A DNA stretch of 64,000 bases from Choanephora cucurbitarum (Eukaryota; Mucoromycota; Mucoromycetes; Mucorales; Choanephoraceae): assembly GCA_025331435.1 (NCBI GenBank), contig JAIWNI010000036.1, positions 202,149-266,148 of the forward strand, read 5' to 3'. The notes beneath the pieces were generated by a model. The model saw only the letters and a program-made list of their open reading frames with translations, had not been told where the DNA came from and ran no database searches. Positions within the stretch are counted from its first letter, which is position 1; each line of letters opens with the position of its first letter. The position numbers and the translations under genes were made by a program. Below, one piece after another: positions 34,522 to 48,079 of the stretch.

Positions 34522-36701
34522 GCGACCATTTTCCACTTGTCCATTTGAAATGGGAAGGGGGGTGATAATTGATTCATCTGTAGTAACATGGGGAACCAGT
34601 GTTGTGTTGGCCAGTATGGAGAGATCAGTACTGCTGACTGTAACTTCTCTCGTTTCATCTTCTGTAGGACCTTCGGGATCAACTTCCACGGTGGGAACAG
34701 GTAAAGACCCCTGTGTGGCCACTGTTGATGGAGTGCGTCCGTCGCTTGCGCCTCCGGGTCCGGTCGTAGACTCCAGAAGTGTGGGAGTTTTGTATTCTGG
34801 CGTGATGCAAAGGCATCCATTGTCAGAGGTCCGAATCTGTGCTGTATCGACTGGAAGGTTTTCCAGGGGATTGCTGCTTCGTATAACGGCTTCTTCGGCA
34901 TTCGGCTTAGTTGATCCGCTGCTATGTTCTCCACACCTGGAATATGATGGTAGGTCACTTGGAGATTGTACTTGTTGCAGAGATCTTGTATCTGTACGGC
35001 AAGCTCTTGCAGCAAAATCGAGGTAGTTCCCCCTGATTTTGTGGTATACTTCAATGCTGTTTTGTTGTCCGAAAATACTTCGATTGTCTGTCCGTGGTAT
35101 TTTTTGGCATGCAGCTTCAAAGCGAAAAATATTGCTTTTAGTTCTCGCACGTTTATAGAGGTTACCTGCTCTTCCTCTGTCCAAAATCCGAATGTCTTCA
35201 TGTCTTTGGACGATATTCCCCATCCCGTGTCTGATGAGTCTGTGTAAATGGTGATGCTGGGTTTCGCAATCGGCAGTGTTTGAATCGGAAGGCCATTCTT
35301 TTGTGATGCAAACTGCTTCCACCATCTCAGTTCCTCCTTTGCTTGTTCGCTGATAAGATAGGGTCCGTCCCAGTTCTTGTGTTGACGTAAGTTGTGTGCC
35401 AGATCTCTTTGAAGGTATCGAATGTGTAATAGGGCTTCCCCTATTGCTGGTATCACCGAAGTCATCTTCCCTAGGAGTCCTGCGAACCATCGACAGCTCT
35501 GTGTTGAAGTCAGTTCGAGGCTCTTTTTGACTCGTTGGATGATCTTTTGCATTTTGGTTTGCGGAACGGTGATGATCATTTTTTTTGAGTTGAATTGAAA
35601 ACCTAAAAAGTCTTGGATTCTTGACGGTGTAAAGACACTTTTTTCCCTGTTGATTAGGAAACCTAGTCGCTCTAAATGCGATATCACTCGAGTTGTTAGC
35701 TCCATTAGTCTTTTTGGATGTTTTTCTAGAAGACAAATGTCGTCTAAATAATATACCAGACGAACTCCTTGCTTTCGTAGGGGTTCCAGAGCAAAGCGCA
35801 TTAACTTGCTGAACACTCTCGGAGCAACGCTGAGACCGAATGCGAGAGTTTTGTATTGATACACCGTCCCTTGATGTTGAAAAGTGAGGAATTGACGAGA
35901 TTGTTGGTGAATTGGTACAACGACATATGCGTCTTTTAGATCGATCTTGCACATGAGGTCGTCTTTTTCTAATATGTCTCTTAAAGCGGGAATTCCTTCC
36001 ATTTTGAAATGGTTGCATTGCACAAATTTGTTCAACTTTTGACAGTCCAAAATGGGTCGTCGTTTGTTGGGTTCTTTTATTGTGAAAAAATTTGATAGAA
36101 AGTTTTTGCTTTGGGAAGGAGAGGTTTCGATAATTCCTGCTGTAAGGAACTTCTCTACCGCTGCTGAAACAGCTTCCGTTTCGATTGCGTTTAAAGACAT
36201 GTGTGAGGGTTTCCAAGGCATCGGCTTGTGAGCCCATTGAATTTGAAAACCTTGTGAAACTACTGAAATCGGCCATTGGTGGGAGGTGATTTGTGTCCAA
36301 TTGTGTTGAAAGTGTTGGAGTCTGCCCCCAGGAAGGATTCCATCCTGGGTTACTGTGTAATGATGAGATGAATGTTGAAGTTGTTGAAAAGGTGCTGTCG
36401 GTTGTATCGGTTGTGTCGGTTGTATCGGTTGTGTTGGTAATGTTGTAGATGGTAGTGGGAGGTGGTACTGCAATGTATTTGGTGGAACTGGTAGAAGGTT
36501 GGAAGTTACACTTAGTTGCGTTATTGGGGTGTGTTGTTGTTGTTGTTGTTGTTGTGGTTGTTGCTGTTGTTGTTGTGTTGGTGATACTTTGGGGAATGGC
36601 TGAAGGTTGGTTTGTTGTGGTTGTCGAAGAATCTTGGGGCCCCACCTCGGCCCCGTCCTCCAAAATGCTGATGTCCATTTCCTCCTCTGTGATTGTTGTA
36701 T
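34458..36701 (-). CDS. DIRS reverse transcriptase-RNase H polyprotein with C-terminal DIRS domain
   Basis: The RT domain contains the DIRS-specific opening GGRLQHFQHNWTQITSHQW, then RRPILDCQKLN, the metal site KIDLKDAYVVVPIH and the YLDD box VYYLDDICLL. RNase H follows with TIYTDSSDTGWG, INVRELKAI and VFSDNKTALK. The last 120 residues (LTMDAFASRQN, PDPEAQATDAL, ISPYWPTQHWF) are the domain found after RNase H in DIRS elements, often called Dam-methylase-like. The frame is open from 36701, just after an in-frame TAG, but has no ATG before the RT domain. It overlaps the end of gag in a different frame through a CAA/AAC-repeat tract. A -1 frameshift from gag, or reinitiation, is therefore likely. 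Confidence 0.88.
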   Translation of the reverse strand: MQQSQRRKWTSAFWRTGPRWGPKILRQPQQTNLQPFPKVSPTQQQQQQPQQQQQQQHTPITQLSVTSNLLPVPPNTLQYHLPLPSTTLPTQPIQPTQPIQPTAPFQQLQHSSHHYTVTQDGILPGGRLQHFQHNWTQITSHQWPISVVSQGFQIQWAHKPMPWKPSHMSLNAIETEAVSAAVEKFLTAGIIETSPSQSKNFLSNFFTIKEPNKRRPILDCQKLNKFVQCNHFKMEGIPALRDILEKDDLMCKIDLKDAYVVVPIHQQSRQFLTFQHQGTVYQYKTLAFGLSVAPRVFSKLMRFALEPLRKQGVRLVYYLDDICLLEKHPKRLMELTTRVISHLERLGFLINREKSVFTPSRIQDFLGFQFNSKKMIITVPQTKMQKIIQRVKKSLELTSTQSCRWFAGLLGKMTSVIPAIGEALLHIRYLQRDLAHNLRQHKNWDGPYLISEQAKEELRWWKQFASQKNGLPIQTLPIAKPSITIYTDSSDTGWGISSKDMKTFGFWTEEEQVTSINVRELKAIFFALKLHAKKYHGQTIEVFSDNKTALKYTTKSGGTTSILLQELAVQIQDLCNKYNLQVTYHHIPGVENIAADQLSRMPKKPLYEAAIPWKTFQSIQHRFGPLTMDAFASRQNTKLPHFWSLRPDPEAQATDALHQQWPHRGLYLFPPWKLIPKVLQKMKREKLQSAVLISPYWPTQHWFPMLLQMNQLSPPFPFQMDKWKMVAWKLSGKSVRNKVSMRHQHDF

Positions 36702-37408
36702 CTACCTCTGGAGGAGGTTTGTGGGTGGGCTGCTGCTCGCAAGAGGCTTTGCTGGAATCGTCTCTCGTTGTACTGTTCCATGAAATCTTGGTCAAAGGCT
36801 TCTTTCTTACCTGAAGCATCACTGCGGCGCCCTTGTATCTGGAGACCTGGAGGTGGTCTAATTGCTTTGTATGTAATGTCTCTGGCATCTTCATCATAAT
36901 TTTTTGCTGCGATCCATGATAGGATAGCCAGACGTTTGGCACCTTCAATGACCGTCCCCAAAAGTGCTTGTACTTCGTCATGGTTGAGCGAAGTCTGGTT
37001 GTTGAACAGGAGAAGTTGTTGTTCATATAATTCTGTTGCTGCTCTGGCTGTAAGGCGGCAGTGGTCCGCATGCTTGTATGTATTGGTGACCATTTGATAG
37101 GCATCCATTGGGTGATGTTTAAGTCGTTGGATAAACTCTTTGTTGGTAGTTTCTCCCCGGGTCCATTCTTCATGGTAGTAGTGTTGAATTTGTCGTTTGT
37201 ATTGCTGTATATTCTGATTAAGCTCTGGAGTGGGGGTTTCGTCCAGGATTGTTTGGATGTCAAGGGGTAAATCTCGTGCATTAGATGCTGTTTCGCGGTC
37301 TTGGCGGGACTGTTGCTGCCATTCTTTGAAGAGCTCGAAGGCCTGTTCTTTTGTGAACATGATTGGTTGTTCTTGGGGAGATGTATCATTTGGAGTGTTA
37401 TCAGTCAT
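36521..37408 (-). CDS. DIRS gag-like protein
   Basis: A 295-residue protein at the 5' end of the element, starting MTDNTPNDTSPQEQPIMF at 37408. It has a charged helical N-terminal half (TKEQAFELFKEWQQQSRQ, YHEEWTRGETTNKEF) and a middle helix (LGTVIEGAKRLAILSWIA). The tail is Arg/Gly-rich (GGRGRGGAPRFF) and then Asn/His-rich, encoded by a trinucleotide repeat at about 36533-36590. The RGG tail suggests RNA binding and the position is that of gag, but no zinc knuckle is present. Only the position and general build support the function. Confidence 0.75.
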   Translation of the reverse strand: MTDNTPNDTSPQEQPIMFTKEQAFELFKEWQQQSRQDRETASNARDLPLDIQTILDETPTPELNQNIQQYKRQIQHYYHEEWTRGETTNKEFIQRLKHHPMDAYQMVTNTYKHADHCRLTARAATELYEQQLLLFNNQTSLNHDEVQALLGTVIEGAKRLAILSWIAAKNYDEDARDITYKAIRPPPGLQIQGRRSDASGKKEAFDQDFMEQYNERRFQQSLLRAAAHPQTSSRGRYNNHRGGNGHQHFGGRGRGGAPRFFDNHNKPTFSHSPKYHQHNNNSNNHNNNNNNNTPQ

Positions 37409-37431
37409 AGTTCTCCACGGTGCGCGGCTTA

Positions 37432-37519
37432 GAAAGATATAAGGGAAAAGGGTATTTATTATTTTTTTTATTATATTTAAAGGAAAATAAAGCGTGGCTC
37501 AGAGAGCATGTACCACATT
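37432..37519. repeat. DIRS right inverted terminal repeat
   Basis: 88 bp from GAAAGATATAAGGGAAAAGG to GCATGTACCACATT, reverse complement of 33189-33276. The outer 49 bp to 37568 is unique to this end and is matched by the right half of the internal complementary region. It probably carries the element's promoter, about 25-110 bp upstream of the gag ATG. Confidence 0.93.
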
Positions 37520-37746
37520 GGAAGTTGGAGTCGAGTCAACAAGGATTGCTTTAGGTACGACAAGCAATTAAAAACCTTTTCTTTTCCCATTAACAACTTT
37601 TTTTTTGTGTGTGTATATGTTATTCATTTTTTTTTGTTTAATTTGAAATAATGTAAATATGAACAAACACTAAAGATGAAAGAAAGTGCAATTATGAAAG
37701 AATAAAATGAGGTTGAATGTATGAAAATGAGAAATAAAGAAAAGGG

Positions 37747-40589
<2,843 letters not shown>

Positions 40590-40818
40590 ATATATATATA
40601 TGCTGTAAGATGAGAGAAAAGAGAGAAAGAAAGAGAGAAAACAAAAATGAAAGCAAAATATAAAAAAAAAATCCAAAAAAGGAAACCAAGCTTACCTCTC
40701 GTCCAATCAAAAAGCAATAGTGGCTTTTTTTTTTATTATTGAGGTAAAGTATGCTTCACGTCACTTCTTTGTTGTATTTTATTTTTTATACGTTTTGAAT
40801 CAAACTGTTTCTTACACT
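40590..40818. promoter_or_regulatory. Divergent promoter between RSP5 and PRP16
   Basis: The 229 bp between two oppositely oriented start codons must contain both core promoters and leaders. It shows TATATATATAT directly upstream of RSP5, purine runs (GAGAAAGAAAGAGAG) on the RSP5 side and T-rich runs on the PRP16 side. No specific factor site is recognised. Confidence 0.5.
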
Positions 40819-43800
40819 ATGTCTGAGGATGAATTTATTCATGACATTGCCATTGATATATCAAGAGCTTTGAATTTGACGAATCCCAATGACCTGATCG
40901 CCAGAAAGGTTGTTCAGTTTGCAGAAACCAATAAAGATTTTGATAGATTCAGTCAAGGTAAGTTGGAGTTACTGCTACTAGATGACACCTTAACCTCTTT
41001 TCTTTAGTCTGTAGTACATTTGGTCGATTCAGTCGTGAATTCTTGGCAGAAACATACACCAAAATCAACAAGCATCGTCAGGAGAAAAAGCTAGCACCTC
41101 CTAATCCAAACGCTAAACCAGTACGTTCTGATGCCGTCAAGAATGAAGTTCTCATGTTAGGCAATAACCTACCAGGTGGCTTAATCACTCCCAACAAAAA
41201 CAAATCCTCTGAGGCAGATCAGGACAGACCTATCTTCAAAGTACCTGCCGTACCCAACAAATCACTTCTAGGTCTAGACGAATTGGCTCGCAAAAAACGA
41301 CAGGCAGAGGCTGAGAAAGCTGAAAGAGAGGCAGATAAAAAAATGCGTCTTAGCTGGAACGACCAAGAAGAAGAACAGGAAGAAGAAAAGCCGAAAGATG
41401 ATAAAAAGCCTGACGAACAGCTCAGTCGTCGTCACCATCGTCCCAGTTACCGATCCCATCGTATGGAGACACCTTCCAATCCAGGTGGTGTTTCTGATTC
41501 AGCCTTAAAGCGATTGGAAGAGATGAAACGTCGAGACAGACACCGCAGCAGTCTTCACCATAAAGCCAAACAACCTGAAGAACCAGTGACGAACGGATCA
41601 GAGACCCCAAGACGAGGTGGGCTCATCAAGCGAAGTCAATGGTCTAGCATGACACCTCAAAGAGGTCAAGGTTCTTTCACGCCTCGACATGCTGCAGGCA
41701 ACATGACACCAGGTCGACATGATAGTGGCTATCGTATGTCCACAGGTGCCAACACAGCAGCCGTTCGACGCACATGGGATCACATGACGCCTTCCATCCG
41801 ATCGACAGCTTACGATGAAGTTGCACTGGAATACCCCGAAGAATTCACAGGAGACGAAGAAGATAGACGTAAGTGGGAAGAGGAACAGGCTCAGCTGGAT
41901 CGAGAATGGTACCAGATGGAAGACTATGGTGCTGCCGACGATACACACAACGCCTTTGCTGAATATGAGTCACATGATCGACACCGAGAGGAAGAGTTGA
42001 CTCAGAAACAACTCAAGAAGCTCTCTGCTCGTCAAGCTCAGTACAACCGAGATACAGACATGTGGGAAGCCAGTCGTATGTTGAGTTCGGGTGTAGCTCA
42101 GCGAATTGAAGTTGATACCGATTTTGAAGAAGAAAACGAAAACCGAGTTCACCTGTTGGTTCATGACATCAAACCTCCCTTTTTGGATGGACGTATGGTA
42201 TTTACAAAACAATTGGAGGCTGTTCAGCATGTCAGAGATCCCACTTCTGATATGGCCATCATCTCGCGTAAGGGCAGTCGTTTGGTCAGAGAAAAGCGCG
42301 AACAGGCAGAACGAGCCAAGGCCTCTCGATTTGAGTTGGCCGGTACCACGCTGGGTAATGTAATGGGCATCAAAGAGAAGAAAGAAGAGACAGAGGGTAT
42401 CAACGATGATGCCACTGCCGATTCCAAATTTGCTTCTCATCTCAAATCATCCGAGGCAGCCAGTGAATTTGCACGTACCCGTACCATGCGAGAACAACGT
42501 GAATTCTTGCCTGCCTTTGCTGTCCGTGAAGATCTCCTGAAGGTAATTCGCGATAATCAAGTCGTGATTATTGTAGGTGAAACAGGTTCCGGTAAGACCA
42601 CTCAATTGACGCAATACCTGCATGAAGATGGCTACACAAAGTATGGTAAAGTCAGCTGTACTCAACCTCGTCGTGTGGCTGCCATGTCTGTGGCCAAGCG
42701 TGTTGCTGAAGAAATGGGATGCGAGTTGGGTGATACAGTAGGTTACACAATTCGTTTTGAAGATCAGACATCAGAAAAGACATTGATTCGATACATGACA
42801 GATGGTATTCTGTTGAGAGAATCCATGAATTCGCCTGATCTGGACCAATACAGTGCCATTGTGATGGATGAGGCTCACGAACGTGCTTTAAACACTGATG
42901 TATTGATGGGTTTGCTGAAGAAGATCTTAGCCCGTCGAAGAGATCTCAAGTTGATTGTTACCTCTGCTACAATGAATGCTGAACGGTTTTCTCAATTCTT
43001 TGGCAATGCCCCTTGTTTCTTTATTCCTGGTCGTACATTCCCTGTGGATGTTATGTTTAGTAAAACTTCTTGTGAAGACTATGTAGACAGTGCAGTAAAA
43101 CAAACCTTGGCTATTCACCTGTCACAACCTGCAGGTGATATCCTTATTTTCATGACGGGTCAAGAAGATATTGAAGCTACATGCGCTACATTAAGAGGTA
43201 AGAAAGAAGACCTTGCTATTGGGAGAATACTTAATTTTTTATTTTCTGTATATGAATAGAACGTCTGGAACAATTGGACGATCCACCACCTTTAGCTATT
43301 TTGCCTATCTATTCTCAATTACCTGCTGATCTACAGGCCAAGATTTTCCAAAGAGCAGAGAATAATGCACGCAAGGTGATTGTGGCTACCAACATTGCTG
43401 AAACTTCACTTACAGTGGATGGTATCATGTATGTGGTAGATACAGGTTACTGTAAACTGAAAGTCTATAACCCTCGTATTGGTATGGATGCTCTTCAAGT
43501 CACACCTATCAGTCAAGCCAATGCCAGCCAACGTAGTGGTCGTGCTGGTAGAACAGGACCAGGGTAAGAGAAGAACGAAAGAGGTTTTAACTGATATTTC
43601 CTAACACTTTTTTTTTGTTTTATTTTAGTGTGGCCTACCGTCTTTATACTGAAGATGCTTTTCGAAATGAAATGTTTGTCAATACTATTCCAGAAATCCA
43701 ACGTACAAATTTAGCAAGTGTTGTGCTTCAACTAAAATCCTTGGGTGTGAAGAATCTACTTGAATTTGATTTCATGGACCCTCCACCTCAAGAGAATATC

Positions 43801-44904
43801 CTGAATTCCATGTATCAACTATGGATCATCAATGCCTTTGACAACACAGGAGATTTGACAGATGCAGGCAGAAAGATGAATGAATTCCCCTTGGATCCAT
43901 CTCTTGCCAAGATGTTGATTTCAGCTGAAGAACAAGGCTGTACTGCTGAAGTATTGGTAAGTGACTCTTCTTTTTTTTTATCTGGCTTGGAAAAAGAAAG
44001 TGTACTTACTATCCAATTGCTTGTTAGACTATTGTCTCTATGCTCTCTGTTCCCTCTGTCTTTTACCGACCCAAAGAACGTGTGGAGGAATCAGATGCAG
44101 CCCGAGAAAAGTTTTTTGTGCCTGAAAGTGATCACCTCACATTGCTTCATGTCTATACGCAATGGAAGATCAATAAATACCGTGATGATTGGTGTAATAA
44201 GCATTTTATTCATGCCAAGGCTATGCGTAAGGCAAGAGAAGTCCGATCTCAATTGATGGATATTATGAAGACCATCAAAATGCCCTATGTCTCTTGTGGT
44301 ACAAATTGGGATGTAATTCGGTAAGTTTCTTGGTTGAATTTTTTGTATAGTAAGCTTATTTTCAAAAAAAAACAGTAAATGTATTTGTTCTGCTTATTTC
44401 CATCAAGCAGCTAGATTGAAGGGTATTGGTGAATATGTCAACTGTCGAAGTGGTATGAAGTGTCATCTTCATCCAACAAGTGCATTATTTGGTGCTGGTT
44501 TTACACCAGATTATGTAGTATACCATGAACTTGTGCTGACTTCAAAAGAATACATGCAATGTGTCACTGCTGTTGATCCCTTCTGGTTAGCTGAACAAGG
44601 TCCTATGTTCTTTTCTATTCGTGATCGAGACCGCAACTATGGTCAAAAGGAAAAACGTCTAGCTAACCTGGCTACTGAGTCTCGCTTAAATATGGAAATG
44701 GAAATGAAATTAGGTAAGTTTAATCTCTTTTTTAAAAAGAAATCATGCATATTTATCACACTTAATTTTTAAGCACGCGAAAAAGAAGAAGAGGAAGAGG
44801 CAAAACAGGAACGCACAAGAATCAATACTTCCCGTGCAGGACGTATTGCTACTCCAGGTGCAAGAGAAATGCGCACACCTAGAAGAAGAGGTTTAGGCTT
44901 ATAA
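40819..44904 (+). CDS. PRP16: Pre-mRNA-splicing DEAH-box ATPase PRP16 (DHX38)
   Basis: RNA-dependent ATPase that remodels the spliceosome after the first splicing step. The N-terminal half is charged and repetitive, with MTP-type repeats ([27 protein letters not shown]) typical of the DHX38 N-terminus. The helicase core has GETGSGKT (about 42578), [23 protein letters not shown] in [16 protein letters not shown] in [11 protein letters not shown], and [12 protein letters not shown] (about 43530). The C-terminal HA2/OB part ([39 protein letters not shown]) and the basic tail PRRRGLGL complete it. An early intron follows exon 1 and a few more lie in the second half; most of the gene is one 2.2-kb exon. 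Size and motif order fit PRP16 rather than PRP2, PRP22 or PRP43. Confidence 0.93.
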
Positions 44905-45025
44905 GAATACCCCCCCCCCACTAAACATATGAAGTTGTATAATAAAGCTCATATTTGATTGGCTAGAGAAAATAGAAGTATGTTTTTCATAAAGTAATTT
45001 TTTTTTCTCAACTTGTTTTCTTCTA

Positions 45026-45755
45026 ATGTCAAAACCTGCATCACTCATTCAACGATTGTCATTAAACTACAAAACCTCTCGTTTTCCTTGGAAGAAACAT
45101 GCCTTGATTGGTTATGATCTACAAGGCAATGAGTACTGGGATTGTCCTAATCCTTTAGGTAATAGTCCATGTGTCGTAGTTAAACTATTTACTTATATAA
45201 AGAAAAATGATAGGTGGTAGAATGAAACGATGGGTTCAATTGGCTGAAGTAGGTAATAATGATCATACAGTGTTCCATCAAAATAAATTACCTGGTAAGC
45301 ATCTTTCTTTTTAAGTCAAAAGAGAGTCAGTAATGTAATCTATCTATTTCAGTACAATGGCAAGCATGGTTGAGACATACACGTAATACTGTGCCTACAA
45401 TGGAAGAACTTGTATTAGATGAAAAGAGAAAGGCTTTGATTCAAGGAAGAGCAAAGGCTTTAGATCAGGAATGGGAAGAGGTAAATGAGTTCTTTTTGTG
45501 ATTGAGCAAACACAATTGACAGAAGATTAGAAAAAGCTGGCATTACAGCAAGCAAAGGAACAAGAACAACTAGAATTACAGCGTCAGGCTGCTGCTATTG
45601 AAAGTGGTAAAGGATCCATAGTATTAAAAAAAGGGAATCCAGTGATTTATTTTGATTGTATAGGGAATAAAGAAGCTGGTAGCACTTCACAGCCTAGTGG
45701 TCAAGGCGATACCTTTACACCTGGAGAATGGAATCCAACTTCATCAAGAAGATAA
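45026..45755 (+). CDS. NDUFAF2-like complex I assembly factor (NDUFA12/B17.2L family)
   Basis: A small protein of the B17.2/NDUFA12 family, which assembles or forms part of mitochondrial complex I. Signature blocks are HALIGYDLQGNEYWDCPNP, GRMKRWVQLAE and LPVQWQAWLRHTRNTVPT. The long charged helix after this (KALIQGRAKALDQEWEEE, ELQRQAAAIESG) and the tail TFTPGEWNPTSSRR favour the assembly factor (NDUFAF2) over the structural subunit. Four short introns are present; intron 1 joins NPLG to GRMKRW. The stop is TAA at 45753-45755, only 48 bp from the end of the convergent F-box gene, so the 3' UTRs must overlap. It lies 121 bp downstream of PRP16. Confidence 0.85.
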
Positions 45756-45803
45756 TAAAAGGAAAATTACAATACTTATTTACAATCCATAAGATAGCAG
45801 TAT

Positions 45804-46877
45804 TTAGATTTTAGGTATAATACCAATATGCCATGAAACCCTTTTTAGGTTATCTTCTTCATGAACATGATGATGAACACACCATACTCTTTTATGGAAT
45901 CGAACTGTCTCAACAGCCCGTTCATTTTCAGCTTCATTTAGCTCACGTCTTGAAGGACGATCTAGTCTGTTCTGAGTGACCTGTCTATTTCTTTCATTGG
46001 TTGATCGAAGCATGTATTCTACTTGCTCGTTACTCTCTTCATCTTCTTCGTCTTCTTCATCATCATCGTCAAATGAAATAAAGGAACCATCATGGCCTAC
46101 TACAATAGCGCATAGTGTATGACACCATCTTAACAACATCCATAATCCTTCTGCCTTTACTGAAGGTACAACCAAATAACGTAACCTAGGACACTTGGTC
46201 ACAATTAACCGAGCAACAGAAGATGTGAGTACATCATAAGGATTGAGTGTAAGTGATAGCAGATCAGGTCCAAATGTAGGCAAGATAGCATTACTGAGTG
46301 CGCCTGGATGATGAAAATAATGCGATATCTGAGTTAATGCTGGGTTCTTTTCTGGTCGTAATTCATTTGGAAACACAAAAAAGGAAGGACAACAGGCAAA
46401 ATAGGTGATTGTCTGATGATCTGAATGAAACATGGCCATATCATAACCCTGAAGCATTTCATTCTCTTCTTCGCCTAATGATTCTTGAATAAAGAGCATA
46501 TCATGTGGAATATCTGTAGCCATGAAACAGGTAGATTGGCGGTGCATATGAGGTAGACAACTCTTGAGTTGGTTAGGGTATATGTTGGATTGGAGATAAT
46601 CTAGTTGTGGACAGAGTTGAAGGATGCGGTGATAGATAGTATCGGGAAAGTAATGTTGCCTTGGTAACTTAATGGTCTCTATTGAATAACCATAGATTTC
46701 ACAGAAACTAAGGATCGTTTGCGCGTCAATGCCCTTATCTGGAAAGATGACTTTTTTATAGGCATAGTGTCGAACAAGCTGAAAGGTATATTTACAGACA
46801 AATAGCCATGGTGATAGATAGGGCTGTTCAGTTAACTGAATGATGTTCTGTAGTAACTCATTAGGTAAAGACGTCAT
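45804..46877 (-). CDS. F-box-like protein with acidic insert
   Basis: A single-exon gene of 357 residues. The N-terminus LPNELLQNIIQLTEQPYLSPW followed by VCKYTFQLVRHYAYKKV is a divergent F-box, the module that links substrates to SCF ubiquitin ligases through Skp1. The middle resembles leucine-rich-repeat sequence (LQLCPQLDYLQSNIYP, PDLLSLTLNP, KCPRLRYLVVPS), the usual partner of an F-box. An acidic run (DDDDEEDEEDEE, about 46040-46075) separates it from a basic C-terminus ending HIGIIPKI. The substrate is unknown. It is convergent with the NDUFAF2-like gene. Confidence 0.6.
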   Translation of the reverse strand: MTSLPNELLQNIIQLTEQPYLSPWLFVCKYTFQLVRHYAYKKVIFPDKGIDAQTILSFCEIYGYSIETIKLPRQHYFPDTIYHRILQLCPQLDYLQSNIYPNQLKSCLPHMHRQSTCFMATDIPHDMLFIQESLGEEENEMLQGYDMAMFHSDHQTITYFACCPSFFVFPNELRPEKNPALTQISHYFHHPGALSNAILPTFGPDLLSLTLNPYDVLTSSVARLIVTKCPRLRYLVVPSVKAEGLWMLLRWCHTLCAIVVGHDGSFISFDDDDEEDEEDEESNEQVEYMLRSTNERNRQVTQNRLDRPSRRELNEAENERAVETVRFHKRVWCVHHHVHEEDNLKRVSWHIGIIPKI

Positions 46878-48079
46878 GAATGCGATAGAATAAACAAATA
46901 AACAACAGCCAAATACAAAAGAAAAGAAGAAGAAGAAAAAAGAAATAAATCTGTTGTCGTTTTAATCCAAAAATATATATATAATTAAGGAGTGAAATAA
47001 AGACTGTCAAAATAACAATAAAAAACAAGAGAGAAAGAGAAAAAGAAGACACAATGTGAACAAGACTAATTATATATAAATACGGACTTCACATGCCCAA
47101 ACACTCAAAAAAGACTATGTGCATATTCTTTAGTAGAACAATTTGATTGGTTAGAACCAAGGCAAAATATACACTCTATTTCATGTCAACTATCTACTTG
47201 TTCATTTATAGGCAAAAACAATCCCTAGCAATGTGCTTTCTACACATGCCTGAAATAGCTAAACAAGTATGAACCCGGCAATTATTAAGCTATACTTTGT
47301 GTTCCCAACACTTGTTTCATTGTTTCCCTTTTCTCAAGAGAGAGAGAGAGACAGCTTTCACTGAATTGTTATCTACACCACACTTGGCCTCAATTCTCTT
47401 GATCGATACCAAACACTGCTATTATTGCTTTTTTTTTCTCTCTCTCTATGTGTGTGTAGTACACAATTTATGCTTAGGTTTGTTTAAAACTAATTGAAGC
47501 CAATTAATCAAGATAAATTTTCTAGTTAGATCTTGAAATAAGAGCAAGACTTTCAAACTAAAAGTAGTATTACGTGCCAATGAATAGAATGCATTCAACA
47601 ACTTTTCTTCTCTAAAGATCTTCTTTCCGAAAAATACAGTGAGCACCATCAATGCGCACACTAAGATGGAATGAAAGGAGGGGGGAACAAATGAACTGAT
47701 CAGCTTTAAAAGTATACTTTTCCATTAAACCATAAGACCCTCTTATTGAAGGCTTCTTTATTATCACAAGCTGATTTCTCTCAATAGCATAAATACATTT
47801 ATTTACTGGCTTTTTACCCTAATAAAAGGTAGAAGAAACCATAAGAACAAGTCTTATTTTCAACTTCCCGCTTGTCCCCTCCCCCCTCCCCTTCTATTTT
47901 AAAAATCCGTTTTACACACACACTTAAATAAACTTTTTTTAAGAAAAAATACTCATTTCTCGGCTCTTCTTCTTCTCTTTCTAATAACTGACAACTTGTT
48001 CCTTCCTTTATACCTTTCGTTATATACACACATTGAGCTATGAGTTAGTGTAATCATCAATTGAGCGGATAAAAAGCGT
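46878..48079. other. Intergenic, divergent promoter region
   Basis: 1.2 kb between the start codons of the F-box gene (minus) and the HMG-box gene (plus). No gene is seen. It contains TATATATATAATTA (about 46973), a short (GA)n run (about 47338-47350), and a pyrimidine-rich leader (CCCCTCCCCCCTCCCC, about 47875) ahead of the HMG gene. Confidence 0.45.

Larger units (their letters stand above)
33159..37568 (-). mobile_element. Complete DIRS-type tyrosine-recombinase retrotransposon
   Basis: All genes run on the minus strand in the order gag, RT-RNase H, tyrosine recombinase. The ends show DIRS geometry: 88-bp inverted repeats (33189-33276 and 37432-37519), each with a unique outer extension. 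An internal complementary region at 33405-33499 is the reverse complement of the two extensions joined. The trinucleotide AAT occurs at both ends (33159-33161 and 37566-37568) and once at the joint inside the internal region, as expected if a circular intermediate integrated by recombination at AAT. There is no LTR and no conventional target duplication. All three coding frames are intact, so the copy is young. It lies between the convergent genes TOM40 and RSP5. Confidence 0.95.

Noticed and set aside
36533..36590. Trinucleotide (TGT/CAA) repeat as a free microsatellite
   Set aside because: It lies in the gag reading frame (Asn/His tail) and the RT overlap, so it is coding low-complexity sequence rather than an independent repeat.
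34430..37442. Several plus-strand open frames of 60-200 codons inside the DIRS element
   Set aside because: They are shadows of the minus-strand gag, RT and recombinase genes and show valine/serine-rich translations without motifs.
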